A stretch of DNA of 64,000 bases from Quillaja saponaria (Eukaryota; Streptophyta; Magnoliopsida; Fabales; Quillajaceae), in assembly GCA_029379385.1 (NCBI GenBank), contig CM055605.1, forward strand, positions 1,116,001 through 1,180,000. Reading direction: 5' to 3'. This document shows, one piece after another, positions 1 to 11,688 of the stretch; position 1 is the first letter of the stretch, and each line of letters starts with the position of its first letter. Below the pieces are notes generated by a model, which did not search any database, was not told the DNA's origin, and worked only from the letters and a program-made list of their open reading frames with translations. A program made the translations under genes and the position numbers.

Positions 1-529
1 TTTTTTGCTAAAGGGTCGGAAGTTTAGCAGATTAATTGGTGTGTGAAGGAAATCCTGCATCCTTAGGGTGGAACCCTTTTAGAAGGAAAAATTTAATCTA
101 TACTGAATAATATGATTGTTTCAGCATATGTATTTATTTGATGAAGTTGCTTTTGGTCACATGGAGCCTTCTGCGTCTCTCAACTTAATGTAAGTTATGT
201 GACTCAAGTCTAAAAAGAACATATATTTTCAGTTATTACTGGGACCATAGAAGAAAAAAACTGAACTTGTAGATATTTTCAGTTATAACTGTGATCCTAA
301 GGTTATCCAGATCATACTAAGACCTTTCTTTGAAATATGTGCCCGTAATTGGTACTAAGCTTTTAATTATCGTATCCTTTTTATCAATGGTTTTTGTAGT
401 CAGAGGTTTTTCTGGATTTCTCTTTGCATCCGATGGCCAGAAAAGGATAATGTGATGTGCTGGTTATGGTTATGGTTATAGTTGCCTGAAAAATATCTTA
501 TATCTGACCTCTTCCTATTTGTCCTTCAG
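1..529 (+). other. Intron of the rhomboid-like gene at the left edge
   Basis: No supported coding exon is visible. The segment is T-rich and ends in a pyrimidine-rich 3' splice site (cttcctatttgtccttcag) directly before the first recognisable rhomboid exon. It is therefore read as intron sequence of that gene, whose N-terminal exons lie outside the window. Confidence 0.6.
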
Positions 530-2492
530 ATTAGAAAAAATGGGTGCTCTAGTGGTGGATAAAGTGGTCCATCAACACCAGGGATGGCGCCTGATCTCTT
601 GCATATGGTTACATGCTGGGGTTATACATGTACTTGCCAATATGTTGAGTCTTGTTTTTATCGGAATCCGGCTTGAACAAGAATTTGGATTTGGTATGCA
701 TCTAGTTCTCAGCTTTGCATTGGTTATCCATGAACTGTATGCAAGACAACTCTCAAGCCTCATAATCTTTAAAATCAATAAAAATTGTATAATGGCTCCA
801 GTGTGCGAAGTGTAGCAGTAGGAGTAGTTCCTTATATTTTTGGCAAAGTGATCTGTTAAAATTCCAACTTGAGGTTGATGAATAAATGAGCTATCATTTG
901 TGACTTATATGAATGTAAAATTGTAAATAGTGGCGATTCTTTGTGTAAACCTCATGTTGTTAGACAATAATGAGAAAGAAAATGACTGTAAACCTAGAGT
1001 CGGGTTTGGCAACACCTTCCAAATACAGAGTGCCTTTTAGGCGTTTTACAATTTTTTGTGACTTGTTATGATTTTCCAGTCAAATACTAATTGAAACAAG
1101 AAGTACCGGCCTGTTTCTCATGGGACTGGAAAACAACATGGTATCTTGCAAATAAATGGTTATGTAGATTAGAAGTTTTTCGACATACAGATTTCATTAA
1201 AGAGAAAAATTCATGATGGAAGGATTACTATATAAATGTTTCAATAAGAATCTTCAGCACATGAGTAGAACTGCTTAAGTTATCTAATGAAAAATAGTTA
1301 ACTGTTGAAATAGGATTTTCACCAGTTTGGTCTTTGTGCAGTTCGAATTGGGTTGCTCTATGTGATATCTGGTTTGGGAGGAAGTTTGTTGTCGGCTCTT
1401 TTCATTCAATCCTGGAATCTCTGTTGGTGCCTCTGGTGCACTTTTTGGCTTACTAGGTGGCATGCTGTCAGAACTCATAACCAATTGGACGAATATATGC
1501 AAATAAGGTGAATGAAGTCGTGCAAAATTTAGAAAAGCTTTCTGGTTGACAATCCACTATGTTTGACCCAGTAATCTTATATATTTTTCCCCTGTATTCT
1601 GCAGTTAGCCGCATTGCTGACTCTTGTTGTCATTATCATAATAAATTTAGCAGTGGGAATCCTTCCACACGTGGACAATTTTGCCCATATTGGAGGATTT
1701 CTTTCTGGTTTTCTTCTTGGATTTATCTTCTTGATTCGCCCCCAGTTTGGATGGGTTAGCCAAAGGAATGCTCCACCAGGATATGTTGCACCCTCTGTGA
1801 AATCCAAATTCAAGACTTATCAATATGTATTGTGGGTCATCTCTTTCATACTACTGATTGCTGGGTAAGTCCCTCCCCTCTTTTTATTATTTTTTTCATT
1901 TTCTTTTTTGTTACTACACATAAACTGTTTGTCTCTCTTTTCCTTCATTGTTTCCTTGCTGGAGATTGATTGTGACAGCATCTGTAGAGGGTGCATATTC
2001 ATTCTTTAAACTTGGTTCTTGTTCCCATACTATGTAACAATTTCTTTGTTACATTCTTAGACCATTCTTAATCATGACCAGTGAGAGTCCACATTTCTGC
2101 ATATGGCAATTTGGCAGAATCACGTTGCATAGTTGATATAATTGCACAGAAGAATTGTGAGCAATTCATTAGATTTGGCGTGAGGATATCACGATCATAT
2201 TGTCATCTCTATATTGATGACTGGTGTCATTCTATTTGATAGCCCTTGATCTTAATTTAAAATACATAACTTTCATTTTGACAGATTGACTGTTGGGTTG
2301 ATATTTCTTCTTCGAGGGGATAATTTGAAAGATCGCTGTTCTTGGTGTCACTATCTGAGTTGTGTCCCTACCTCAATGTGGAGCTGTAAATCACAAGAAG
2401 TTTCTTGTCAAGTGAGTGATACTTCTACTGTTTTGTTGTGTAATTTCCACTTGTGCAGATCCCCATCTGTTTCTGTTTTCATGCTAGGATAG
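530..2492 (+). CDS. Rhomboid-like intramembrane serine protease (RBL family), 3' half, with two frame breaks
   Basis: Rhomboids cleave transmembrane substrates within membranes; this protein matches the plant AtRBL1/RBL2 type of the secretory pathway. The N-terminal exons are off the window. Exons: 530-693 ([36 protein letters not shown]), 1342-1507 ([20 protein letters not shown], then the catalytic-serine GASG motif), 1605-1864 ([19 protein letters not shown] with the second catalytic residue, His; RPQFGW) and 2285 onward ([13 protein letters not shown], the usual plant C-terminus). The last exon may end at a GT donor near 2412 or run to the stop at 2490-2492. Exon 2 is 166 nt where phase demands 164. 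An extra C at 1411/1412 and an extra A at 1492/1493 place GASG and the rest of the exon out of frame. As written the gene cannot encode an active protease. Confidence is high for the family and moderate for the 3' end. Confidence 0.85.
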
Positions 2493-5400
2493 TGTGTCAA
2501 AACTACCTTCTTTGGCTATTAAGAAATGAAAGAAAATTACAGATTGTGTGACTGGTTATGATGAAAAGGAAACTTCACAAGATAAAAGAACAATAATAAG
2601 TTGCACATCCAAAAGCATGCTCACTCCTTGCTCCTTCTCCCTTCGATTTGGAGCAATAGGTCATTGTTAATACTTTCCAAGAAAGTGGTGCACAATATTC
2701 TTTTTTTACTCCCACAGGACAGCTTTCTTGTGCTCTGAATATTCTCTCCCTCGTTCCTCTTGCCTTTTGATCTGGGAGCATATGTGATAGTACTTAGTAC
2801 TGACTACTTCCCAAGAAATAATTTATGGAAAATGTAGGACTCAAGATCTAAAAACCTAGTTCTCTTGCCTATTAAACTATATTATTGAACTGAGGCACAT
2901 AATATGTTTTTCCTCTCATGTACGCTGGGTGTCCTATTGTGCTCTTAGTCTTTGTTCTTCTGTATTTTTCACCTGGGATTCTGAATATAGTGTCCGTTTG
3001 CAAGTCTTTGAGGAATATAATAAAATGGATATTTTGGTGAGAAGATTACAGATTCACTGTGTGATATGCTCTTGTCTAGATAAATTTGGTACTGATTTTT
3101 TATACTGCATATCTGCATGTACCCACCAATCAAATGTTGCTGTAGTCAACACAGCTGGGAAATCAACTGAATTTGACATGTGTAAGCTCCGGGAGAAGCA
3201 GCACCTATTTGCTATCAGATAATAGCACTTCCTATATTCAGCACTTGTGCTCTCAACTTTGCAATTGATAGACACCCGTACAGAAAGTTCTAGGTTTTGT
3301 AGAGCAATTTCATCAATAACTCGTGTATATGATTTATTCTTTCTATAGTAGAGAAATGTCATTCTGCTTAGTAATTGTGAGTATCGTCGTAGTCATCATT
3401 TTGCTTCTGGTTGCCCCTAGTTATAGATTCTTTGTAGCAGTAAAAGAGGGAAAATTGAGGGAATGTAATTGCATATACTTAAATTTAAACGTCCACATTC
3501 TTAATCGTAACTAGAAATCACGTGTTATAACGATTGTCATACTAAATATGAAAAAATCATGCACTCGCAACTTTAATTTACCTCTTAATTAATTCTGCTT
3601 CAAGGATTGATTGTGTGTCCCCTCTTATCCTAGTTTTAAAAAGAGGTGGTTAATTCGGTTGTTGCGGTAGTTGGCAGTGGGAAGGCTTCAGTACAGGAAT
3701 AATGCAAAGAATGCATTGAGTACATTAATACTTTGGCCATCAGAAGGATTTGCCAAAAGTGAAAAGAGAGAAAAAACAAATCAATTACAAGATCTGATAG
3801 TGATAGTGTTGGTGCTGTTTTTGCATTAGAACAAGAAAGCTTTAAAGAAGTTTATGCCCAAAATTTGCTTTGCTCGAGGAAGTTAGGTAGCTTTCATCAT
3901 GAAGATAGCGTAAAGTTGTGGTTTAGTGTAGGCATGCAGAATTTCATCCAAGTAGGATGTTTCATTTAGTAGTACTAAAATGGTCCTACATCTAAATTCC
4001 AAACCCCCAGCATATGTAATTGATGAGCAAAGCAAAGCATGCATGCCCACTTCGATATAATTTACAAGTGCTTTCCTTTAATGTTAAGCATCATAATGGA
4101 TTTAGATTTGCCATGAGAAGAAAATAAATCTCTAATTTCTTGGTTAAAAAAAGTTGAACCCAGAAGGAAATTGGGCAATGAACACAGAGGAAGATGGAGG
4201 GTGATACTGTATTATTATAAGCTTTTACCAAGTAACCATTTGTCTATTAGGCTGACAAGCTTGTTCCCTCTTTAGTCAAACTGGCTTAAAGCCCTGTCTC
4301 CAGGTATCTGCAGCTCCAGCCATCTTTATCTATTCCAGAAATTCAGTCACTCAAGTTGGCTTTTGTTACCCAAAGTTTGACAAATTGAATAATGTGGTCT
4401 TGTAGTGCCAGATGCTTTAAAGAAATGAAGACCACATCTGGAATATGTCAATTACTAGAGCATTGTTATCCAAATAATCTTTATCTGCTCAATGTGCCAA
4501 TGTTTTATACAGTACTCAAACTGTACAAATATCGGAATCCTATTATACTCAAAATTTTGCTCAGGGGAGTACTATTTCTTTAATGAGGTGACAACATCCT
4601 TAGGTCAATGCAGCCCTCAAATAGACATGAAGAGGAACATCTTCTAGGCATGGAAATGGATGGACAACAAGTAATATTTGCTTTGTCCTCCTTGTAATTC
4701 TTACTCAAATTTCTTCCTCTGTCTATCTTTGACTAAGAGATGGGCCATGGTCCTCGTGAAGTATACTAAACCATCTACAACATGTCAATGAGTAAATTAT
4801 CCCATAAATTAAAAAGTGTATCCAAATCTAACGACAGGTTAGTTTAGCAATCAATTTAGTATTCAATAAACACTCTTTCTTTATGAGATTTAGAGTTTAA
4901 ATTCCTTTGACCTCTTGTTGGGATAAATTTATATTTTCACGATCGTGATAGTTTTTGAAATCTGTCTTGACATAAGTGCAATGAGATTCTTTTAAATTGA
5001 TATGAGTGTAATATTTTCTATTAGAACCTTTAGATACTCTACCTACCTTTATATTTAATTAAAACAAAAGAAAGAAATAAAGTATATCCAACAATCAAGC
5101 CTAAATTGGTGGCATCAAATGCCCCAATAACTAGTTTTCTTGTGCTTGTGCTATAGTGCTATAGTGCCCACAATTTTCTACATATTATTATTAATTATAC
5201 TGAAAAAGAGGTCACCAATCTTGTAAAGTATTCAAAGTCATCTAATAAGAAATTGGAAAATATCGAAGTCCTCAAAATTAAAGAGGCAGGTACCATATGA
5301 TCCATGCCTAAAAATCAAAGTCCTCAAAATTAGTTAAGGATTTGGACACAATCTTTCTTCTTTTCCAATTCATCCTCCTTAATTCTTCAAACTTTAGTTA

Positions 5401-8400
5401 ATGTGCTTTATTGTCAAACTTAGTTTAGCTTCACGTTCAACATTTATTTAGTTTATATTTATATGTCCCAATCTTATTTTTTTGAGTAATTTGTTAGATA
5501 AACAATGACTCAATAATATAAATTAACATAAATTTTAATATCAGAGCAAGGTTTTGAATCTTACGAGACATTGAAAATAAAAAAAATATAAGTTTCATAA
5601 TGCTAAAACTAATTATTATTGATGTCCAACAACAAAAGCAACTAGGTAAAAAAAAATACAAAGAAGATGATGTGCATGAAAGCATGCATGGAGCAAATGC
5701 TGATTTGGAAAAATTAGGCAGTTAGAAACATTCCAAAAGCATAAGGTAAATGTCCACATCATACAACTTCTTGTTCAACTTATATATATTATGAAATCTT
5801 ATTAGGTTGTTAATGGAATCTTAGACAGCATCAAGTAAGGTAATAACAACAAACAGAATAAAATAATTTAAAATTTCCAAGTTTATTTGAAGATCAACAA
5901 TTTAATGCAAATAAACTTGGATGAATAAAAGAATTATTAGTTTGAACAGATTTTTCTGTATGTAATTATTATAGGTTTTGCACCAAGTTGAATGATAATT
6001 AACCTTGTTTATCAATCTCTCCAAACACTAGTGTCTAAATTTATAGTTATTTAAGTTAGATTGACTAACAATATTCTTTTACTATACAAAAGCATGAGGT
6101 AAATGTCTAAATAAAATTGTCGGCAAGTATATATTTTAAATTATACCCTATAAAATAATATTACAAATATATACAAGAGAGATTGATTAACAAACTTAAC
6201 ATAAAATTCATCGTGTACATGTAATAATTTTTTATAATCAAATATATATAAAAAATAATTTTACATATATAAATTAATAATAAAATTATTGAAAATTTTA
6301 CAAAATATAAAGATAATTTAACTATATTATTTTTTAAAGTGAAATATAATTATTTCACTAATTTTTAATATATAAAGAAATAAAATTTTTGAAAGACTAA
6401 GGAAGGCAAAACAATAGTTAATATGAAGACTAAAGAAATATAAAGATAATTTTGACTTTAGGGTTTGGTTGGGAGAACTAGCATAAATCAAGAAAAAATG
6501 ATTTTGATTCACATGTCGCGAGTGACAAGCACGCTCTAATTAAAGACAATTATGAACAAATATGCAGGCTGGTCCCGCATGCATTAAATCAATAGGCCCA
6601 CAACTGAGTATAATTAATCCCTACGTGGAACGATCCTATTGGTCCACGAGAAACACCTAGTAGGTGTTTGTTCTATAACGTTGTGGGAAGCACATGGGGT
6701 TGGGTTGGAGGGAAAGATATTCAGAAATGTGACAGCCCCACAACCAGGTCCACTCGATAATGTCAGTACTCACACACCACTTATCCCAGCGGGTGTGTGT
6801 CACGCACTAAGGTATACTTCTAACCTAATTGTCTACCTCGTAATCATGTTTCCACATGACTTATTAATCCATCATTACGTTAAAACAAATTGAATTTATA
6901 GCAATGCATGTTATCCGGCCCTCCAATTTTAGATGCTACATGGGCATGTGATTATGTTTCAAATATCAAAAGTAAAAACTCAACTCATAATTTCCAAACA
7001 AATAGATTGACTGTATATATTTTATATACAGTGATTAGTATGTTTAAGTTAATAGTAAATTCAGTTTCGCTATAATAATACTTGGATTCAAATCGATTAA
7101 CAAATGTTATATTAATTTGGATTTGATTAGAATTTCTTAGTTTTTTATTATGCTAGATTTTCATAAATTTAAATAAAATAATTTGTTCAAATTACGAATG
7201 TTTTATGTCATAAAATATTATCATGACATATAGTTCTCTTTAATTCACCTAATGTAAGATAAGATGCAACTTCCCCTAACACTAGCCAAACTATAGCTTT
7301 TTGATTAGCTTAAAATTTTACTTCAAATTTGCTTCTTTTTTTATACTCGAAGTTCAAATTCCAATACTTTCATCTAATTTTGTTTGACATGTTGAAAAAC
7401 TAAAGTTTTCTTAGGCATAAGAGATTAAATTGAAAAGAAAAAGAGTAGAAGACAAAAATCCAAGGTGGACATTTTACATCAATCCATCCCTTTGTCTAAT
7501 ATTGGTATCCAATGTAACTACTTTGCACGTCTACTTATATTTAATATATAAAAAAGAAGAAAAATATAGCTTCTCTTTCATACCTTTGAAGTTTTAACTT
7601 CTAGATATAAAAATAAAAATAAAAAATAAAAAACTAATATGCAGAATAAGTTTATGACTAGTTTTTTCTCTTTGATTCTTTTTTGTAGTATCAAATTATA
7701 TAATGTATACAGTCACATGATTTTTCTAATGATATAATTTAATATATATAGTATAAGAGAAAATAATATAAATTATATTAAAATAATTAGATAAATTTAT
7801 CATATTATTATTTTTAATTTTAAGCAGCTGGTTTGAACTTTCAGCGACTGTTTTTGCGCGTGTGGCTCGAGATTATGTACCCCACTTACAGTTAAACACC
7901 AACGTAGCCTACCTCTTAAGTACCGGTTATTACGGTGATTAATATGGGGCCCACCACCCACGTTGTTTATACATCTCGTACCCCATAAAATCTATCATAA
8001 GGGACCCACACTAGAAGCCCACTAATCACATCCGCTCTTCACGCCCCATATTCCGACTAAGTAAAGCAACATTCTCTAATTTCGTTTAATCTCCTTTCTT
8101 TAATTTTTCTTTCACTTTTAGATGTACGGACCCCCTTGTACTCTTTATTTTCCACTTATAACCCTTAAGTTTTTTTTCTGATGTCACACAATCTCTGCAC
8201 GATACGCTGTAGATTCCGGGGTACTTTTGCCTATTACGTATAAAGTACCTATTTTTCTATATTACGCTTAAGCATGGTGGGTCACGTGCCTTCACACCAG
8301 ACCAAAATAGCAAAACGGGTTTTGGGTGTGTAAACAAGGAAAATGAGCAATCCTACTACAAAATTTTCTCACAAATTAAGGGTAAAAAGGGGGTTTTATT

Positions 8401-8578
8401 TGATAATGATGGGATTAAGCTTGAAATTTTCTAAATTTTGCCCCTGCAGACCTTCCCAAGCCTCCTCCATAAGTACTAGACCTCCCATCCCCTTCACCTC
8501 TCATCCTCAATCTCTCCAATTGAAGACTATATTGTCTCTCTTCCTTTCTCTGTGTTTTGTAGCAGTATTAGAGAGAAA
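2493..8578. other. AT-rich intergenic spacer between rhomboid and expansin genes
   Basis: No ORF here resembles a protein family. The left part probably holds the rhomboid 3' UTR. Small structures seen: a perfect 9-bp inverted repeat with 1-nt spacer (aaacacctagtaggtgttt, 6651-6669), a hairpin-forming pair agtgaaata/tatttcact (6338-6359), a CACGTG at about 3519-3524, and a more GC-rich stretch at 7840-8060 carrying GGNCCCAC-type (TCP-site-like) motifs in the distal expansin promoter. No complete transposon with terminal repeats was recognised. Confidence 0.6.
8283..8288. promoter_or_regulatory. G-box (CACGTG) upstream of the expansin
   Basis: A perfect palindromic CACGTG in the context gtcacgtgcc lies about 290 bp upstream of the expansin ATG. 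G-boxes are bound by bHLH and bZIP factors, and PIF-type bHLH proteins are known activators of expansin genes. Use of this site is inference. Confidence 0.4.
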
Positions 8579-9905
8579 ATGGCTGTAGCAAGTGTGATGT
8601 GCATTGCTTCTCTTATATCATTAATGTGGATGGTTGAAGCTAGAATCCCTGGGGTTTACACTGGGGGTCAATGGCAAAGTGCTCATGCTACCTTCTATGG
8701 AGGTTCTGATGCTTCTGGCACCATGGGTATGTGACCCAATTTTCTTCTTTTAATTTCACCCCATTTTGTATCTAAGGTCTAAACTATAATGTACCTAACC
8801 ACTTAGCTAAAGCCCAAAAGAGAAGCCATTTACACTGCCCATTGTCTTCCTCTGCGTCCATGTTCTTTCTTAAGGGTTGTTCTGCTTCAGATTTTTGTAA
8901 AGCTCATAAATTTATGAGTTTTAGATTGACCCAATCGAGGAACTCCAATTCTTTGTCTTCAATTTCTACTCACCCTCAATAAATCTATGCTGAAATTGTT
9001 AAAATCTGCCTCATTGCCATTGTTTCACAAAAATGCACCAACAACCTACTTCTAAACCTGCCTTAACGGGTCAACACTTCGAAATCCTAACATGAATTTC
9101 GAAAATGTTGGTAAGTTGCTTTAAGATTTGGGTCTCACTCATATAATGTTGTGTATTATGCAGGTGGAGCTTGTGGATATGGAAACCTCTACAGCCAAGG
9201 GTACGGTGTGAGCACTGCAGCATTAAGCACTGCCCTGTTTAACAATGGCTTTAGCTGTGGTGCCTGCTTTGAGATCAAGTGCGCAAATGACAGACAATGG
9301 TGTCACTCAGGCAGCCCATCAATCTTTGTTACAGCCACTAACTTCTGCCCACCAAACTATGCACTTCCAAACGACAATGGTGGTTGGTGCAACCCTCCTC
9401 GTCAACACTTTGACCTTGCCATGCCCGTGTTCCTCAAAATTGCTGAGTACCGTGCCGGAATTGTCCCCGTCGCCTATCGCCGGTGAGCTTCTGGTTTCAA
9501 TTTTCATGCTCATGCTCAGTTTTAGTGAAACACGGAACCCCAATACTTGTAGTGAATAGACCGAAATATCCTGACTTCTTTTCATATTTACGCAGGGTGC
9601 CATGCAGAAAGCCAGGTGGGATCAGGTTCACAATCAACGGCTTTCGTTACTTCAACTTGGTTTTGATCACCAACGTCGCGGGTCCAGGAGATGTCGTGCG
9701 TGCCTATGTGAAAGGCTCAAGGACCGGTTGGATGCCATTGAGCCGTAACTGGGGTCAAAACTGGCAGTCAAACTCGGTTTTGGTGGGACAGGCTTTGTCG
9801 TTTAGAGTCACAGCCAGTGACAGACGCACCTCGACATCCTGGAATATTGCCCCACCCAGCTGGCAATTTGGTCAAACTTTTTCCGGAAAGAATTTTAGAG
9901 TTTGA
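8579..9905 (+). CDS. EXPA4: Alpha-expansin, EXPA4-like
   Basis: A secreted cell-wall loosening protein that disrupts non-covalent cellulose-hemicellulose contacts during acid growth. Three exons (8579-8726, 9164-9482, 9596-9905) give 258 aa, the normal family length, and both introns sit at the usual EXPA positions. Residues 1-21 are a signal peptide ending VEA before RIPG. The double-psi beta-barrel (family-45-endoglucanase-like) domain carries the conserved cysteines ([25 protein letters not shown]) and the HFD motif at 131-133. The C-terminal CBM63 domain has NWGQNWQSN and ends [24 protein letters not shown] and the C-terminus resemble Arabidopsis EXPA4, although EXPA6 and EXPA16 are close. 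The ATG follows a CT-rich leader. Frame is intact throughout. Confidence 0.95.
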
Positions 9906-11688
9906 CTTTACCTTGGGTAAATCAAATTTGCAATTATGCCCTCCGCTAATCTACTTCCAGTTTTACCCTTTATTGGAGAATGGAAAAGTGTTACTTGGAT
10001 TAGTTAGACCAAGGGGAGGTTTTGGTAGGATAAAGAAAACAAAGAGGGTTAGTGAGTGTGAAAGTTTTTTGACTTTTTGATTTGTGGGTCACCGGGTTTG
10101 ATACTGAGTGAGTGAGTGAGGTTGTGAAGTAGGAGGGTATAACAAAAATGTTTGAGGAAATTGAAGGTGGGGATGCTGAAGCGGCTAACCAAACTTGTTG
10201 CCCGCAGCTTATAATTTGTGTTATAGTGTTATAATATATATGAATTTACCTATTTAAGAAATTGTTGAATCTGAAATCACTATATGGTTTGTTTCAATGT
10301 GCAAACTTGAGAGTTCGTTTATAACATTGAATAATTCACCAAAAAATAAATCATATTATTGAACGTAATTTTATTTCTTTCAATATATGCTTTACATATT
10401 GAGAGTCCAAATAAGTCACATCAGAGTCTTTGTTGTAGACCAAACTTGCACATGGGTGGGGTTGGGACTTCTGTGGATTATTAATGCTTTCCAACAGCAC
10501 AATAGGATATGGGAGAGGGTGGTAACTAATAAGCTGTTGTTTTTTTACTCTACCTACGTTCTTTTAATTTGTTCTAATTATAGATGGAGCAAGTCTCTTT
10601 GGATTCCATCTGCCTAAGAAAAAGCAAAAGCAAAAGCAAAAGTAAGGCTTTGGATACTTTGTACAAATTCCTTTGTCACTTTATTCTTATCACGGGAAAG
10701 CATTAATTGGTGGAAATTTCCAAGTACCTTCCCCTTCTCTTTGGAGAATGTAATGTTAAACTAGAGCTACTATGAAAAGCTTTTGATTGAGTAAATTTAT
10801 CTCAATTTCAAGTTTCTTATCATATGATAATATGTTGACCTACCAATAGTTCTGTTTCAAGAGTCCAGGTATACAAATTTAACAACGACACCTTTACTGT
10901 CTTCTTGAAAAAAGAAGGAATTAGCCTCGCTACCTCAGTAAATTGACAATTATCTATAGTCACCAAGAAACATATCCACATTCTAGCTTGAGGGATAAGT
11001 TCATAATATAAACACTGTCGACACAACAAACATTCTGCATATAAAGAAAGCAGGGGTACGAGGAAGACACAGACGGAGCTTGCATGTAAAGTTGAACATT
11101 CAGTAATCAATATGAGTTTTGTCTGAGTAAAATTTGTATTAGCCTACACACAAATGCAAGAGAGAATCCATCTGTCTAACAATATTCTGTCACATATTTC
11201 CCTGTTCAAGTACAAATGACTTCAAAACCTTTCTCTAAATTTGGAACTTGTTCGTTCCCTTGTTTGCTAAATTTATAACAAGCAGTGGCTGATTTTTATA
11301 AATTAAAAATTGGATGGCAAGATACCACGAGATTTAGACACTTTGTTAGTGGAAAACTTTTGAGTTTAACCCACAAATGCAAGAGTCTCCATTTGTCTGA
11401 TTACGTTCTAACACAGATTTCCCTGTTCAAGTGCAAATGCCTCGATACCTTTCTCTAAATCTAGAACATGTTCCCTACTTTGCTAAATTTAGAATGAGCA
11501 GTAGCTAACTTTTTAAATTTACAAATTGGATGGCGAAATTCCACAAGAGATGGTATACCTAGTAAATAGAAAAGTTGCCACTGCTTTATGATCACAAGCC
11601 TGCCAAGTAACAAGTTTATGAATTAGAAAGAACTGTTTACAGTTCATTTAAACATTCTCTAATTTTTAAAAAAAAATTAGGCATACCA
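9906..11688. other. Intergenic spacer between expansin and FDM-type gene
   Basis: Contains the expansin 3' UTR side, short simple repeats (gagtgagtgagtgag near 10104; an aaaagc repeat near 10621-10642) and, towards the FDM gene, a duplicated block listed separately. No family-matching ORF was found. Confidence 0.6.
11143..11557. repeat. Tandem duplication (about 190 bp x 2) in the 3' flank of the FDM-type gene
   Basis: Two diverged direct copies, about 11143-11335 and 11370-11557, share ordered blocks: cacaaatgcaagag, atttccctgttcaagt, cctttctctaaat, tttgctaaattta, and aattggatggc followed by ccac. The offset is about 220 bp. There is no terminal repeat or coding content, so this looks like local segmental duplication rather than a transposon. 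Confidence 0.75.

Noticed and set aside
8343..8588. 81-codon ORF overlapping the expansin start
   Set aside because: It ends 10 nt inside the expansin CDS in another frame, has no family signature, and lies mostly in leader or promoter DNA. It could be an upstream ORF only if transcription starts before 8343, which is not shown.
9245..9603. Overlapping ORFs on both strands across expansin exon 2
   Set aside because: They are shadow frames of the expansin exons with no independent motif.
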